Shown here: positions 26,628 through 35,611 of the stretch, piece by piece
How the letters are laid out: every line of letters begins with the position of its first letter
How positions within the stretch are numbered: the first letter of the stretch is position 1
Translations under genes and position numbers: made by a program
Origin: Flavobacteriales bacterium
GTDB lineage: Bacteria > Bacteroidota > Bacteroidia > Flavobacteriales_F > PHOS-HE28
Direction: 5' to 3'
Length of the DNA: 64,000 nt
NCBI GenBank assembly: GCA_016715995.1
Contig: JADJXF010000009.1
Coordinates: forward strand, 397,362-461,361
The notes under the pieces: generated by a model
Seen by the model: the letters and a program-made list of their open reading frames with translations, nothing else
The model's database searches: none
What the model was told of the DNA's origin: nothing

Positions 26628-26706
26628 CTTTGGGCATGGGCTATTCGCATGGCCATGCACGCAGGGTCGCCGAGGACGGCAGAGCCTGCGCAGGTTTGAA
26701 GCTGAT

Positions 26707-26780
26707 GCATCCGCCCGCCGTGGCTTTCTTTGCGTGAAGCAGCTGCTGTTCCCGGTCTTTTTGCAGTTGTGAACACGGGT
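26707..26780 (+). repeat. Left diverged copy of the plsY upstream region
   Basis: GTGGCTTTCTTTGCG at 26720-26734 is identical to 27447-27461. Similarity extends on both sides (GCATC before, AAGCAG ... CAGTTGTGAAC after, against AGCAGTG ... CAGTGGTGAAC). The two copies flank the AT-rich gene 26818-27231 as direct repeats. Confidence 0.5.
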
Positions 26781-26817
26781 TCTTCCGCAACCATTTGGCT
26801 CAGCTGATACGCAGGCA

Positions 26818-27231
26818 ATGAATCCGATGAGAAACCAAGCCTTGGACAGGCGACAAGAGATCAGGGATGATCTGAAGTTCAGCAATGAACTGATCAATCA
26901 TAGGCTAACATGGTTTGGCGCGCTTCAAGGATTGTTGTTCGCTGCATTGGCTTTCATCTGGGGTACAACGGGTGGCGAGAACCTCCGACTGGTTTTGTGC
27001 TTGCTTGGATCAACGGTCTCGGTTTCCATCGGACTTGGCACCCTCGGAGCCAACCGGATGATTGAAACCCTGGAACAGGATCTTGAAGCATGTTCAAAGG
27101 AGGGATCGCAAACGCCAGTCCGCAGGAATCGGGTCCATTGGTGGTGGTGGTTGATGCCGGGATATTTCCTGCCGTGGGTGTTCCTGTTCTCCTGGGTTGC
27201 CATCATCATCCTTCAGCTAGCATCGCCGTAG
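26818..27231 (+). CDS. Three-helix membrane protein, unknown
   Basis: 137 residues: a charged N terminus (LDRRQEIRDDLKFSNELINH), two adjacent membrane helices (about 33-50 and 58-78), a polar linker with ENLEQ-type helix (IETLEQDLEACSKEG), a Trp run RVHWWWWLMPGYF and a last helix (about 113-134). I do not recognise the family. Base composition is lower in GC than plsY and the genes before it, and it is bordered by direct repeats, so it may have been acquired. There is no clear operon partner. Confidence 0.7.
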   Translation: MNPMRNQALDRRQEIRDDLKFSNELINHRLTWFGALQGLLFAALAFIWGTTGGENLRLVLCLLGSTVSVSIGLGTLGANRMIETLEQDLEACSKEGSQTPVRRNRVHWWWWLMPGYFLPWVFLFSWVAIIILQLASP

Positions 27232-27426
27232 GCTCGCCAGTCCCGCTGGGTTGTACTGCATCAACCGTCTGAATCTTGGATAGAGCATAAGTTTCGATGG
27301 AAGCCCCCCCTCCTTATAGGGAATGATAGGGGTGGAGTAGCGGTGCTTTGTATCATCCCTTGTTGATTACCAAGGGTTCGCGCAGGCGGGTTATCGACAC
27401 CGCCCGATTGCAACGCGCCTTTCCGG

Positions 27427-27509
27427 CGCATCAATCGGCCCCTGCTGTGGCTTTCTTTGCGAAGAGCAGTGGCTGGTCTCCGGGCTAGCGCGGTTTCAGT
27501 GGTGAACAT
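27427..27509 (+). repeat. Right copy of the direct repeat, plsY upstream region
   Basis: This copy contains GTGGCTTTCTTTGCG at 27447-27461 about 47 nt before the plsY ATG, and a small hairpin GCGCC-TTTCC-GGCGC at about 27415-27429. TTTCTTTG resembles a -7 element with one mismatch. The rest of 27232-27507 shows no gene. Confidence 0.45.
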
Positions 27510-28158
27510 GGACTTCCCTTGGGTGTACGGCATCTCCGCCATGATCCTGGCCTACCTGTGCGGCAGCATCCCCACCAGCGTGTGGTGGGGCCGTGCCTTC
27601 TTCGGCATCGACGTGCGCGATCACGGCAGCCGCAACGCCGGTGCCACCAACACCTTCCGCGTGCTGGGCCCCAAGGCTGGCATGCCGGTGCTGGCCATCG
27701 ACATCCTCAAGGGCTTCGTGCCCGTGCGCGTGCTGCCCAACTTCAGCGAGCTGCAGCCCGATACCGCGCCGTGGATGTGGCTGCGCGTGGGCCTGGTGAT
27801 CGCGGCGGTGCTCGGTCACCTCTATCCGGTCCTCGCCGGGTTCCGGGGCGGCAAGGGCGTGGCCACCTCCTTGGGCGGCGTGCTCGCGGTGCATCCGGGC
27901 GCGGCGGCCATCTGCGTGGCGGTCTTCGCGCTGGTCTTTTTCCTCTCGCGCTACGTGTCGCTGAGTTCCTTGCTGGCGGCGGCTGCCTTTCCCATCGCGG
28001 TGGGGCTCATCTATCAGGAGGCCAGCCCGGTGAAGGTGGGCTTCGCGGTCGTGCTCTGCCTGATGGTGGTGTTCACGCACCGCGAGAACATCGGGCGGCT
28101 CATTCGCGGCGAGGAGAACCGCCTCAACCTGGCCGGCCGGAGCGGCACAACGCCGTGA
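27508..28158 (+). CDS. plsY: Acyl-phosphate:glycerol-3-phosphate acyltransferase
   Basis: 216 residues, an inner-membrane enzyme that acylates glycerol-3-phosphate from acyl-phosphate, the first committed step of phospholipid synthesis. The three family motifs are visible: CGSIPTSVWWGR (18-29), GSRNAGATNTFRVLG (40-54) and GFRGGKGVATSLG (about 112-124). The start at 27508 (MDFPWVYGISAMILAYLCGS) is standard. A very long frame in another phase crosses this gene and is a shadow. The next gene begins 44 bp later. Confidence 0.94.
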   Translation: MDFPWVYGISAMILAYLCGSIPTSVWWGRAFFGIDVRDHGSRNAGATNTFRVLGPKAGMPVLAIDILKGFVPVRVLPNFSELQPDTAPWMWLRVGLVIAAVLGHLYPVLAGFRGGKGVATSLGGVLAVHPGAAAICVAVFALVFFLSRYVSLSSLLAAAAFPIAVGLIYQEASPVKVGFAVVLCLMVVFTHRENIGRLIRGEENRLNLAGRSGTTP

Positions 28159-28202
28159 AACCCAAGCGCCTCCGCTCCGGTACAAGCGGCCACTCTCAGA
28201 CG

Positions 28203-31200
28203 ATGACCCGACTCCCGGGCATATTTACCGGCGTGCTCCTCCCGTTCCTGGCCCTCGCCCAGGGCGGCGACCAGCAGGTCCGTGCCAAGGCCGACCAGCT
28301 CTTCCTGGAGCAGCGGTTCGCTGAGGCCATGCCCCTGTATTCGCAGCTCGTCAGCCTCACCCCCGGCGACCGCAACCTGAACTACCGCTTCGGTGCCTGC
28401 CTGCTCTTCGGCAACGCCGACAAGGAGCCGGCCATCAGCCACCTGCGGTTCGCCACCGATGCGCCCAACACCGAGCCGATGGCCTGGTACTGGCTCGGGC
28501 GCGCCTACCACCTCAACTACCGGTTCAAGGAGGCCCAAGTGGCCTACCAGCGCTTCCTCGGCACCGCCGAGAAGAAGCTCATCACCGAATGGCCCGTGGA
28601 GGCGCTGATGCGCCAGTGCCGCAACGGCGAGCGCCTGCTCAGCAGCCTGAAGGAGATCAGCGTGCGCAGCAAGGTGGAGGTGGAGGGCACGGAGTTCTTC
28701 CGGTTTTACGACCTCAGCGACATCGGCGGGAAGATCGTGGTGCTGCCCGAGGAGCTCATGAGCAGCTTGGACAAGAAGCGCAAGGAGCGCTCGCTGGTGT
28801 ACCTGCCCGAACGCGGCGGTCCCATCTACTTCAGCAGCTACGGCAAGGACGGCGTCACCGGCCGCGACATCTACCGCTCCGAGCTGGTCACGGACGGCAC
28901 CTTCGCCACGCCGACGAAGCTGGCGGGCTACATCAACACCGACCAGGACGAGGACTTCCCCTTCATGCATCCCGATGGGAAGACCTTCTACTTCAGCAGC
29001 AAGGGCCACAATAGCATGGGCGGCTACGATGTGTTCCGCGCCAGCTACGACCGGGGCCTCGATGCCTTCGGCCGTCCGGAGAACCTGGACTTCGCCGTGA
29101 GCACGCCCGATGACGACATCTTCTACATCGTGGATGGCGAGCAGAAGGAGGCCTGCTTCGCCAGCGGGCGCAACAGCCGCCAGGGCATGCTCCACGTGTA
29201 CCGCGTGGCCACGGCGCAACTGCCGGTGGTGATCACGGTGTTCAAGGGCACCTATGCCAGCAGCATCGATCCAGAGGACCGCAAGGCGCAGATCGTGGTG
29301 GAGGACATGCTCACGCAGGAGCGCGTGGCCGATGTCCGCACCGACATCAATGGCAGCTATGTGCTCTCGGTGCCGCGCGCTGGTCGGTACCGCTACATGG
29401 TCACGTGCGGGCCCACGGGCCGCACCCATGGTGGCGTGGTGGAGGTGCCCAAGGCCGATGGGCCGCGCGCCTACCGCCAGGAACTCGTGCTCGAACGCAA
29501 GGGCGATCTGGAGCAGCTCACCATCCGCAACTACTTCGACGACCCCTTGGGCGAGGACCTCATCGCACTCAACCTGGAGGAGATCAAGCGCCGCGCACGG
29601 CTCGATGTAAGCGACCGGCAGATCGTGGCGCAAGTGCCGGTTGAGGAGCAGCCCACGGGCGACGTGATGACGCGCGCGGGCTTCACCGGCGATATCGATC
29701 AAGCAGCGGCCGTGCGCCTTGCACGCGACGATGCCCGCGAACTGGAAGCGCAGGCGATGGAGTGGGAATCACAGTCGGCTGAAGCGTTTGCGCTCGCGAT
29801 CGACGCCACACAGGAAGCGGAACGCGCGGCCACCAAGGCCGATGACTTGATCAAGTCGGCAGCGAATGCCGAAGAGCCATCGCGAACCGAAAGCATGACC
29901 GAGGCCGCACGGCAGCGCCAGCGCTCACGCGAAGCGGGCCTGCGGGCACGGGCCGCGTTCAACACCGGGCAGAGCCTGCGAGCGGCCGCCATCGGCACAC
30001 GGCAGCAAGCCTTGCAAGCCGACCGCCTCGCCACGGACCTCGCATCGGCCACGACCGCTGCCGTGGATGACCGGACGCTCCCCTTGCTGCAGACATTGAA
30101 GCAGCGGATGGATGAGAAGTCGCGGCCCGACCCCGCGCGCGAGCCCGCTGAACAGGCACGCAAGCTCCTTGTGGATCAGGAGAAGGAATCCGCGCGATTG
30201 CTTTCCGTTGCGCAGAGCAAACGCGCCGAGGAGAACGAGCTTTCCGATCGCGTGGCCCGCTTGAAGCGCGAGCAGGACGAGACCCGGAGCCGTTCGCGCA
30301 AGGACGAGATCACACGTGACCTGAATACGCTGGACCCGCAATTGCTCGCCTTGCGGCAGGAGACCGTCGCGGCGTTCAACCGGGCAGCCGCCACCGAACG
30401 GCAGACCGCCGTGCTGCGCGGGCAGTCCTCGTTGACGCGGCATCTGACGCAATCGGCCGACCGCGGCGCAGGAAGCGAACTCAGTGCAGCGCAGGCCGAA
30501 CAGCTCGGCTTGCGCATCAGCGGCGCGGACCAGCGTGCAGCGGCCCTCGCCATCGATGAGCGATTCGAAGCGCAGCTCGCCAGCGACGCCGGTCAGAGCC
30601 AAGTACGCACCTTCGATTGGGACTTGGTCTCCGCAGCGGAGGCCATCGGCGAGGAGCGCCAAGCCACGCGCACGGCGGAACGTGACCGCAGCGGCGAGGC
30701 CAGCCAGACCGCCGGTCGCACCGGCAATGTGTCCAGCCCGGACGACGGCGAGCGCTCCACGGTCGGTACGCGCACCATCGATCCAGTGGAACCCGGTCGC
30801 GGGTCCGTGGAACAGGAGGAGCGCTCCGCTGCGCAGCAACCGGCAACAGTCAAGAGCACGGAAGGCGGCTCAGGAGAAGCGCGCGGCACGGTGGATGCTG
30901 CCGGGAACCGAGACCAAGCGCCTTCAGCGGCCACAACGTCCCCTTCTTCCGAAGCAGATCGATTCGTGCTGGAGAACGAACGTGCTGAACTGAGTCAGCT
31001 CATCCCTGCCGAGCGCAATCGGACGCGCCGCGACAGCATGCAAGCCCGCATCGCTTCCATTGATGCGCGACTCGCTCAAGAGGATGAGCAGCCTGCGCTT
31101 ACCGCGGAAGATGCCGGACAGGAACCACCCGCCATGGATGCCGAAGTGGACCTCACGCGACCGGTCGCGGTCTTCACGAGCGCTGCCAAGGACGAGGAGG

Positions 31201-34200
31201 TGGTCGCCCAGGTGTACCAATCGTACGCATCGGATCGCAGCCGCGCCGAGCGCATGCCCGATGCGGATCAGCGCGCTGATGCGATCAGCGGCGTGGAACT
31301 GATGCTCGCCGACAGCCTGAGGGCTGAGATGCAACGACAAGTCGCCGTGCTTCAGCTGTCGCCGCAGCAGGCCGAAGTGGTGCTGCCGCGCGTGAACCGC
31401 CTGCGGCGACTGCGCGAGGATCACATCGCCCAAGGCGAGCAGGCGATCGCTGAGCGCCAGGCCGAGCTGCAGGAGCTGGCCTTGAGGCCCGATGACCAGA
31501 TGAGCGGCCATGATCACGACACAACGGCGCCAGCCAATGGCAAGCACCCGATCAACGACCGTTTCATCGTCATCGACCGGTACGCGCGGAACGTGTTCGC
31601 CAGCACGGTGGAGCATCGCTCCCGTGCCAAAGGAGTCAGTGATGCCATCGCCTTCCGCGATGCGGACGTGGCGCGCATCGACGATCTGAGCACGCGCATC
31701 GATTCCATGGAGCAGCAGCTGGCGGGCATGGCCCTCGGCAAGGAGAGCGACAAGCTGCGCAAGAAGGCCGATCAGCTCATCGACGAACGGTACATCATCC
31801 GCACGGACCTGGGTCAGCGCAGCGCTTTCTTGATGAAGGAGGAATGGCGCACGGCCGCCGACAGCCTCAAGCGCGTGGAGGCCATGACGGCATCGCGCGG
31901 CCTCGCCCCCGATGAGCCTTTGGTGCAGATGGCGAAGGAGTACAGCGCCGATGCGCGACAACAATTTGATGATGCTGTGGATCTGCGCAAGCGCGCCGAT
32001 CGCATCGAGGACATCGTGGCACGCGACAGCCTGTATCGCCGCGCCTATCGCAACGAGCTGCTGGCGTTGCAGGCCATGGACCGCGCCATCACCGTGCAGA
32101 ACCACTTGGCAAGCCCGGCGCTGGTGCGTGGTGAGCGGATGAGCTACGAAGAGGTGGCGGCCAAGGTGCTGGGCATCGATCTGCGAGAAGTCCGTGGCGA
32201 GGAACTCGCGCAAGACGGGGCCATCGCTCCTGTGAAGACCGTCATGGATCCGCCGGCCGAACAGGCGGCTGTGGTCACCAGTGATGACATCGCGCAGCAG
32301 CCGGACGTAACCACGGAGTCGGCTGTTGAATCCAGAACCAATGAAGCGGCCATCGCAGACGATGCCCCAGTTCGTCCGGCGGAACGGCCCTTGGAAACCG
32401 ATCAGCAGCGAACCACGGTTGCCGAGTCAACCCCTGCCGCCACCTCGGTCCAGGACCTTATCCAGCAGGCCGAGCAGCGCTTGGCAGCGAAGGATCGCGT
32501 GCCCGCGCAGTTGTATGAGCGGTACCTGACCAGTGAGTCCACGGTTGTTTCACAGGCCGCCATCGAACCGGGCCTCGATCCCAACCTGCTCACCTTGCGG
32601 GTGGAGCGCGGCAGCCAGGAATCGGCGGACATGGAGAAGCGCAGCATGGAAGCGGCCGACCGTGCCGTGGCCCTCGCCGACAGCGCGGCCAAGGCCCGTA
32701 AGCGCGATCGCGAAGAGTTGGAGGCCTTGGCCGTTCGTGAGCGTCAGTTGTCGGATTCGCTGCATGCGGAATCGCAACGCGTGATGGCTGCGGCGCAGGC
32801 CTCGGAGCAGCTGCGCCAGGAGGCCGAGGTGGCGAAAGGGCTGCGCGAGCGCTTGCTGAAGTTCTACTACCTCACCCCGGAAGAGCAGCAGATGGTGCTC
32901 CTAGAAGGGGATGCGAGCCGCTATTTCCAAGCGCGCGCCCGCGCGCTTGAGCAGTATGAAGTGGCCGGTGAAGCCGCCAACGCCGCATCGAGCAATCGCG
33001 AGGTGGCTCTGGTGATGCGCCAGCAAGCGCGCGCTGCCGAGCGTGAAGCGACCAACGGCCGCGCGCCAGCAGCTGATGCCTCCCAGCGCGCCGCGATCCT
33101 CGATGCGCGTGCCGCCACTTTGGAACAGAAAGCGGATTCGCTTGAGAACGTAGCCTCCCGCCTTCGCGGTGCAGCGAGCATCAACGAGAGCCAGGCCAGC
33201 GTGATGCTGCAAGGCTTGCCCGCCGAACGCTCCAGCGAGATCATGGCCATGGAGCAGCGCGCCCGCCGTTCGGAGAGCTTGTTGGCCGAATCGCGGGACG
33301 AGGCGGGTCAGCAGCGCACGGATGAACCGGTCCGCATGGTACGCCCGGCCACGCAGCAGCGTGACGATGCCGGTGACTTGGCCGAAGCCCCTCAACCCCC
33401 AACCCTTCAACCTTCAACCCTTCAACCTTCAACCCTTCAACCCTCAACCCTTCAACCCTCAACCCTTCAACCTTCAACCCTTCAACCCTCAACCTCTCAA
33501 CCCTCAACCGCACAACCCTTCCGCATGCCGGACGAGTTGGCGGAGGACCTCTTCGAGTTGCGAGCGGTCGCCGAATCACGCGAAGCGCCGATCCCGCTGG
33601 ATGCCGCTATGCCACAAGGCATCGTGTACAAGGTGCAGATCGGTGCTTTCCGCAAGCCGATCCCGCAGCAGGCCTTCAGCGATATGAGCCCGGTGATGGG
33701 CGAGACGGTGGGCAATGGCCTGGTGCGCTACACCGCGGGCCTCTTCACCGGCTTCAATGGCGCGGCCGCTGCGAAGGACCTGGTACGCGAGCGCGGCTAC
33801 CGCGATGCCTTCGTGGTGGCCTATCGCGATGGAAAGCGAATCCCGCTGGGTGAGGCCATGCGCGCGAGCGCAGCACAGCCGGCCATTGCCGCCGCGCAGC
33901 GCCCGAGCACGACGGATGAGCAAGCTCAACGCATGATCCCGCCCGCACGGACCACGGCCCCGGTGGCAGCCACCATCGAGCGCCCCGCGACTGCGGTAAA
34001 CCCAACGACGGCGGAGGACGCCGCAACGGTCCTCATGCGCTACCCGAGTACCGCGAAGGAGATCGTGGACGGATTCACGCCGGCTGCTGAAGCAGCATCC
34101 TACTACAATGAACCGGGCGCCGCTCCGGCGCGTCAGGTGGAGACCGTGAAGGGCCTCTTCTTCACCGTTCAGGTGGGCGTGTACAGCAAGCCGGTGCCGT

Positions 34201-34439
34201 TGGGCAGGCTCTTCAACATCACGCCGCTCAACAGCGAGCTCACCGAGACCGCCAAAGTGCGCTATACCACCGGGCACTACACCGATACCGAACAGGCGCG
34301 CGTACGGAAGGACGAGGCCGTGGCCCTAGGGGTGAAGGACGCCTTCATGACGGCCTACCTCAATGGCAAGCGCATCCCTGTGCGGGAAGGCGTGGCGTTG
34401 CTGGAGAAGTTCGGCCCGGAGATCCTGGCCAAGCCTTAG
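28203..34439 (+). CDS. Giant TPR/PD40/coiled-coil protein with two SPOR-like domains
   Basis: 2078 residues. A signal peptide (MTRLPGIFTGVLLPFLALAQ) is followed by TPR-like helices (about 25-150), three PD40-type propeller strands (about 200-340: IYFSSYGKDGVTGRDIYRSE, KTFYFSSKGHNSMGGYDVFR) and a carboxypeptidase-regulatory-like domain (about 350-420). Residues about 490-1720 are an Ala/Glu/Arg-rich, probably coiled-coil region. A TLQPS tandem repeat spans 1735-1769. Two related C-terminal domains follow: VYKVQIGAFRKPIPQ (from about 1808) and FFTVQVGVYSKPVPL (from about 1985), each ending in AY.(D/N)GKRIP. They resemble SPOR peptidoglycan-binding folds. The N-terminal order is that of PorE-like T9SS-associated lipoproteins, so a trans-envelope scaffold is a fair guess. 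The start is ATG 28203. Confidence 0.85.
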   Translation: MTRLPGIFTGVLLPFLALAQGGDQQVRAKADQLFLEQRFAEAMPLYSQLVSLTPGDRNLNYRFGACLLFGNADKEPAISHLRFATDAPNTEPMAWYWLGRAYHLNYRFKEAQVAYQRFLGTAEKKLITEWPVEALMRQCRNGERLLSSLKEISVRSKVEVEGTEFFRFYDLSDIGGKIVVLPEELMSSLDKKRKERSLVYLPERGGPIYFSSYGKDGVTGRDIYRSELVTDGTFATPTKLAGYINTDQDEDFPFMHPDGKTFYFSSKGHNSMGGYDVFRASYDRGLDAFGRPENLDFAVSTPDDDIFYIVDGEQKEACFASGRNSRQGMLHVYRVATAQLPVVITVFKGTYASSIDPEDRKAQIVVEDMLTQERVADVRTDINGSYVLSVPRAGRYRYMVTCGPTGRTHGGVVEVPKADGPRAYRQELVLERKGDLEQLTIRNYFDDPLGEDLIALNLEEIKRRARLDVSDRQIVAQVPVEEQPTGDVMTRAGFTGDIDQAAAVRLARDDARELEAQAMEWESQSAEAFALAIDATQEAERAATKADDLIKSAANAEEPSRTESMTEAARQRQRSREAGLRARAAFNTGQSLRAAAIGTRQQALQADRLATDLASATTAAVDDRTLPLLQTLKQRMDEKSRPDPAREPAEQARKLLVDQEKESARLLSVAQSKRAEENELSDRVARLKREQDETRSRSRKDEITRDLNTLDPQLLALRQETVAAFNRAAATERQTAVLRGQSSLTRHLTQSADRGAGSELSAAQAEQLGLRISGADQRAAALAIDERFEAQLASDAGQSQVRTFDWDLVSAAEAIGEERQATRTAERDRSGEASQTAGRTGNVSSPDDGERSTVGTRTIDPVEPGRGSVEQEERSAAQQPATVKSTEGGSGEARGTVDAAGNRDQAPSAATTSPSSEADRFVLENERAELSQLIPAERNRTRRDSMQARIASIDARLAQEDEQPALTAEDAGQEPPAMDAEVDLTRPVAVFTSAAKDEEVVAQVYQSYASDRSRAERMPDADQRADAISGVELMLADSLRAEMQRQVAVLQLSPQQAEVVLPRVNRLRRLREDHIAQGEQAIAERQAELQELALRPDDQMSGHDHDTTAPANGKHPINDRFIVIDRYARNVFASTVEHRSRAKGVSDAIAFRDADVARIDDLSTRIDSMEQQLAGMALGKESDKLRKKADQLIDERYIIRTDLGQRSAFLMKEEWRTAADSLKRVEAMTASRGLAPDEPLVQMAKEYSADARQQFDDAVDLRKRADRIEDIVARDSLYRRAYRNELLALQAMDRAITVQNHLASPALVRGERMSYEEVAAKVLGIDLREVRGEELAQDGAIAPVKTVMDPPAEQAAVVTSDDIAQQPDVTTESAVESRTNEAAIADDAPVRPAERPLETDQQRTTVAESTPAATSVQDLIQQAEQRLAAKDRVPAQLYERYLTSESTVVSQAAIEPGLDPNLLTLRVERGSQESADMEKRSMEAADRAVALADSAAKARKRDREELEALAVRERQLSDSLHAESQRVMAAAQASEQLRQEAEVAKGLRERLLKFYYLTPEEQQMVLLEGDASRYFQARARALEQYEVAGEAANAASSNREVALVMRQQARAAEREATNGRAPAADASQRAAILDARAATLEQKADSLENVASRLRGAASINESQASVMLQGLPAERSSEIMAMEQRARRSESLLAESRDEAGQQRTDEPVRMVRPATQQRDDAGDLAEAPQPPTLQPSTLQPSTLQPSTLQPSTLQPSTLQPSTSQPSTAQPFRMPDELAEDLFELRAVAESREAPIPLDAAMPQGIVYKVQIGAFRKPIPQQAFSDMSPVMGETVGNGLVRYTAGLFTGFNGAAAAKDLVRERGYRDAFVVAYRDGKRIPLGEAMRASAAQPAIAAAQRPSTTDEQAQRMIPPARTTAPVAATIERPATAVNPTTAEDAATVLMRYPSTAKEIVDGFTPAAEAASYYNEPGAAPARQVETVKGLFFTVQVGVYSKPVPLGRLFNITPLNSELTETAKVRYTTGHYTDTEQARVRKDEAVALGVKDAFMTAYLNGKRIPVREGVALLEKFGPEILAKP
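33405..33509 (+). repeat. Seven 15-bp tandem repeats within the giant gene
   Basis: Seven units of CTTCAACC(T/C)TCAACC encode TLQPS repeats (last unit changed to TSQPS). A degenerate lead-in covers 33391-33404. 15 bp equals five codons, so copy-number change would keep the frame. The same motif occurs in the intergenic region near 15212. Confidence 0.9.
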
Positions 34440-34464
34440 CGTGGATCGCGGTGAAGGGGCGTCG

Positions 34465-34472
34465 TATTTTTG
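34465..34472 (+). promoter_or_regulatory. -7 element immediately before clpS
   Basis: TATTTTTG matches TAnnTTTG. Only seven nucleotides separate it from the clpS ATG at 34480, so the transcript would have almost no leader. No clear -33 TTG is found. Confidence 0.5.
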
Positions 34473-34479
34473 CCCCATC

Positions 34480-34761
34480 ATGACCGGATCGCACGAGTGG
34501 GAGGAAGCGCTGCTGGAGGAGGTCCGCCGTGAGACAGGTCCGGTGCGCGAGATCATCCTGCACAACGACGACGTGAACACCTTCGATCACGTGATCAGCT
34601 GCCTCATGGAGATCTGCGGGCACGAGCCCGTACAGGCAGAGCAGTGCGCCTGGATCGTCCACCACAACGGCAAATGCAGCGTCAAGCGCGGCACCTTCGA
34701 CCAGTTGGAGCCGCAGTGCACCTCCTTGCTCAACCAAGGCCTATCGGCCGACATCCAATGA
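34480..34761 (+). CDS. clpS: ATP-dependent Clp protease adaptor ClpS
   Basis: 93 residues. ClpS binds ClpA/ClpC and delivers N-degron substrates. The core motif is visible: IILHNDDVNTFDHVISCLME (residues about 25-44), with HEPVQAEQCAWIVHHNGKC and VKRGTFDQLEPQ following. The Asn-Asp-Asp and the later His and Met/Val positions form the N-end pocket in the family. The start at 34480 removes an unrelated upstream extension. TGA overlaps the start of the M48 protease gene. Confidence 0.93.
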   Translation: MTGSHEWEEALLEEVRRETGPVREIILHNDDVNTFDHVISCLMEICGHEPVQAEQCAWIVHHNGKCSVKRGTFDQLEPQCTSLLNQGLSADIQ

Positions 34762-35567
34762 TGAGATCCATTCTGCGCGGCGCATTCGTGCTGCTCGCCC
34801 TCGTGCTGTTCGATGCCTGCGCCAAGGTGCCGATCACCGGCCGTCGCCAGATGAACCTGGTGAACGAAGGGACCGTCATGGCGCTGGCCCAGACCCAATA
34901 CCAGGAGTTCCTGCAACAGCATACCGTGCTTCCCGCCTCCGATGCGCGCACCAAGATGGTGCGGACCATCGGGCAGCGCATCGCGCAAGCGGCAACGACC
35001 TATCTCAACGACCATCGCGCGGGCGACCGGGTGGCCAACTTCGAATGGGAATTTAACACCGTTGATGACGCGACGGTGAACGCGTGGTGCATGCCTGGAG
35101 GCAAGGTGGTGGTGTACACCGGCATCCTGCCCGTGACGCAGGATGAGGCCGGTCTCGCCGTGGTGATGGGCCACGAGATCGCCCATGCCATCGCGCGGCA
35201 TGGCAACGAGCGGATGAGCCAGGCCATCGCCCTGCAAGGAGCGGGGATGACCCTGGAAGTGCTGACAGGCGAGAAGCCCTCCGTGGCGCGTGACCTCTTC
35301 CTCCAGAGCTTCGGCATCGGCGGCGCGCTCGGCATGCTGGCCTACAGCCGGAAGCATGAGACTGAAGGCGACAAGATGGGCCTGGTCTTCATGGCCATGG
35401 CCGGCTATGATCCCCGTGAAGCACCGAAGTTCTGGGAGCGCATGAGCCAGGGCGGAGGGCAGGCCCCGCCGGAGCTCCTCAGCACCCATCCGAGCGATGA
35501 GACCCGGATGCGCGACCTGGAGGCCTTCATGCCCGAGGCGCTCAAGTACTACAAGCCCCAAGGCTGA
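34758..35567 (+). CDS. M48 family zinc metalloprotease, lipoprotein
   Basis: 269 residues. The N terminus is a lipoprotein signal (MMRSILRGAFVLLALVLFDAC, lipid-bearing C21). The zinc site is H139-E-I-A-H143 in VVMGHEIAHAIARHG, with a distal Glu in ETEGDKMG (about residue 207) as third ligand. WCMPGGKVVVYTGILPV and LLSTHPSDETRM are further family patterns. These are BepA/LoiP-like outer-membrane quality-control proteases in other bacteria. ATG 34758 overlaps the clpS stop; 34761 is an alternative ATG. Confidence 0.9.
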   Translation: MMRSILRGAFVLLALVLFDACAKVPITGRRQMNLVNEGTVMALAQTQYQEFLQQHTVLPASDARTKMVRTIGQRIAQAATTYLNDHRAGDRVANFEWEFNTVDDATVNAWCMPGGKVVVYTGILPVTQDEAGLAVVMGHEIAHAIARHGNERMSQAIALQGAGMTLEVLTGEKPSVARDLFLQSFGIGGALGMLAYSRKHETEGDKMGLVFMAMAGYDPREAPKFWERMSQGGGQAPPELLSTHPSDETRMRDLEAFMPEALKYYKPQG

Positions 35568-35611
35568 GCGGAAGCCCCGCTGGTCGCATCGCCCGCGCAT
35601 ACATTGGTGGC

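Noticed and set aside
25554..26897. Antisense frame over a T9SS cargo gene
   Set aside because: Repetitive His/Ala/Val composition, typical of a complementary high-GC frame.
27519..28202. Upstream part of the very long frame that runs into the giant protein
   Set aside because: This part lies inside plsY in another phase and is Arg/His-rich; the signal peptide at 28203 marks the true start.
33405..33509. CRISPR-like array
   Set aside because: The repeat is contiguous, 15 bp, without spacers, and is coding. No cas gene is seen.
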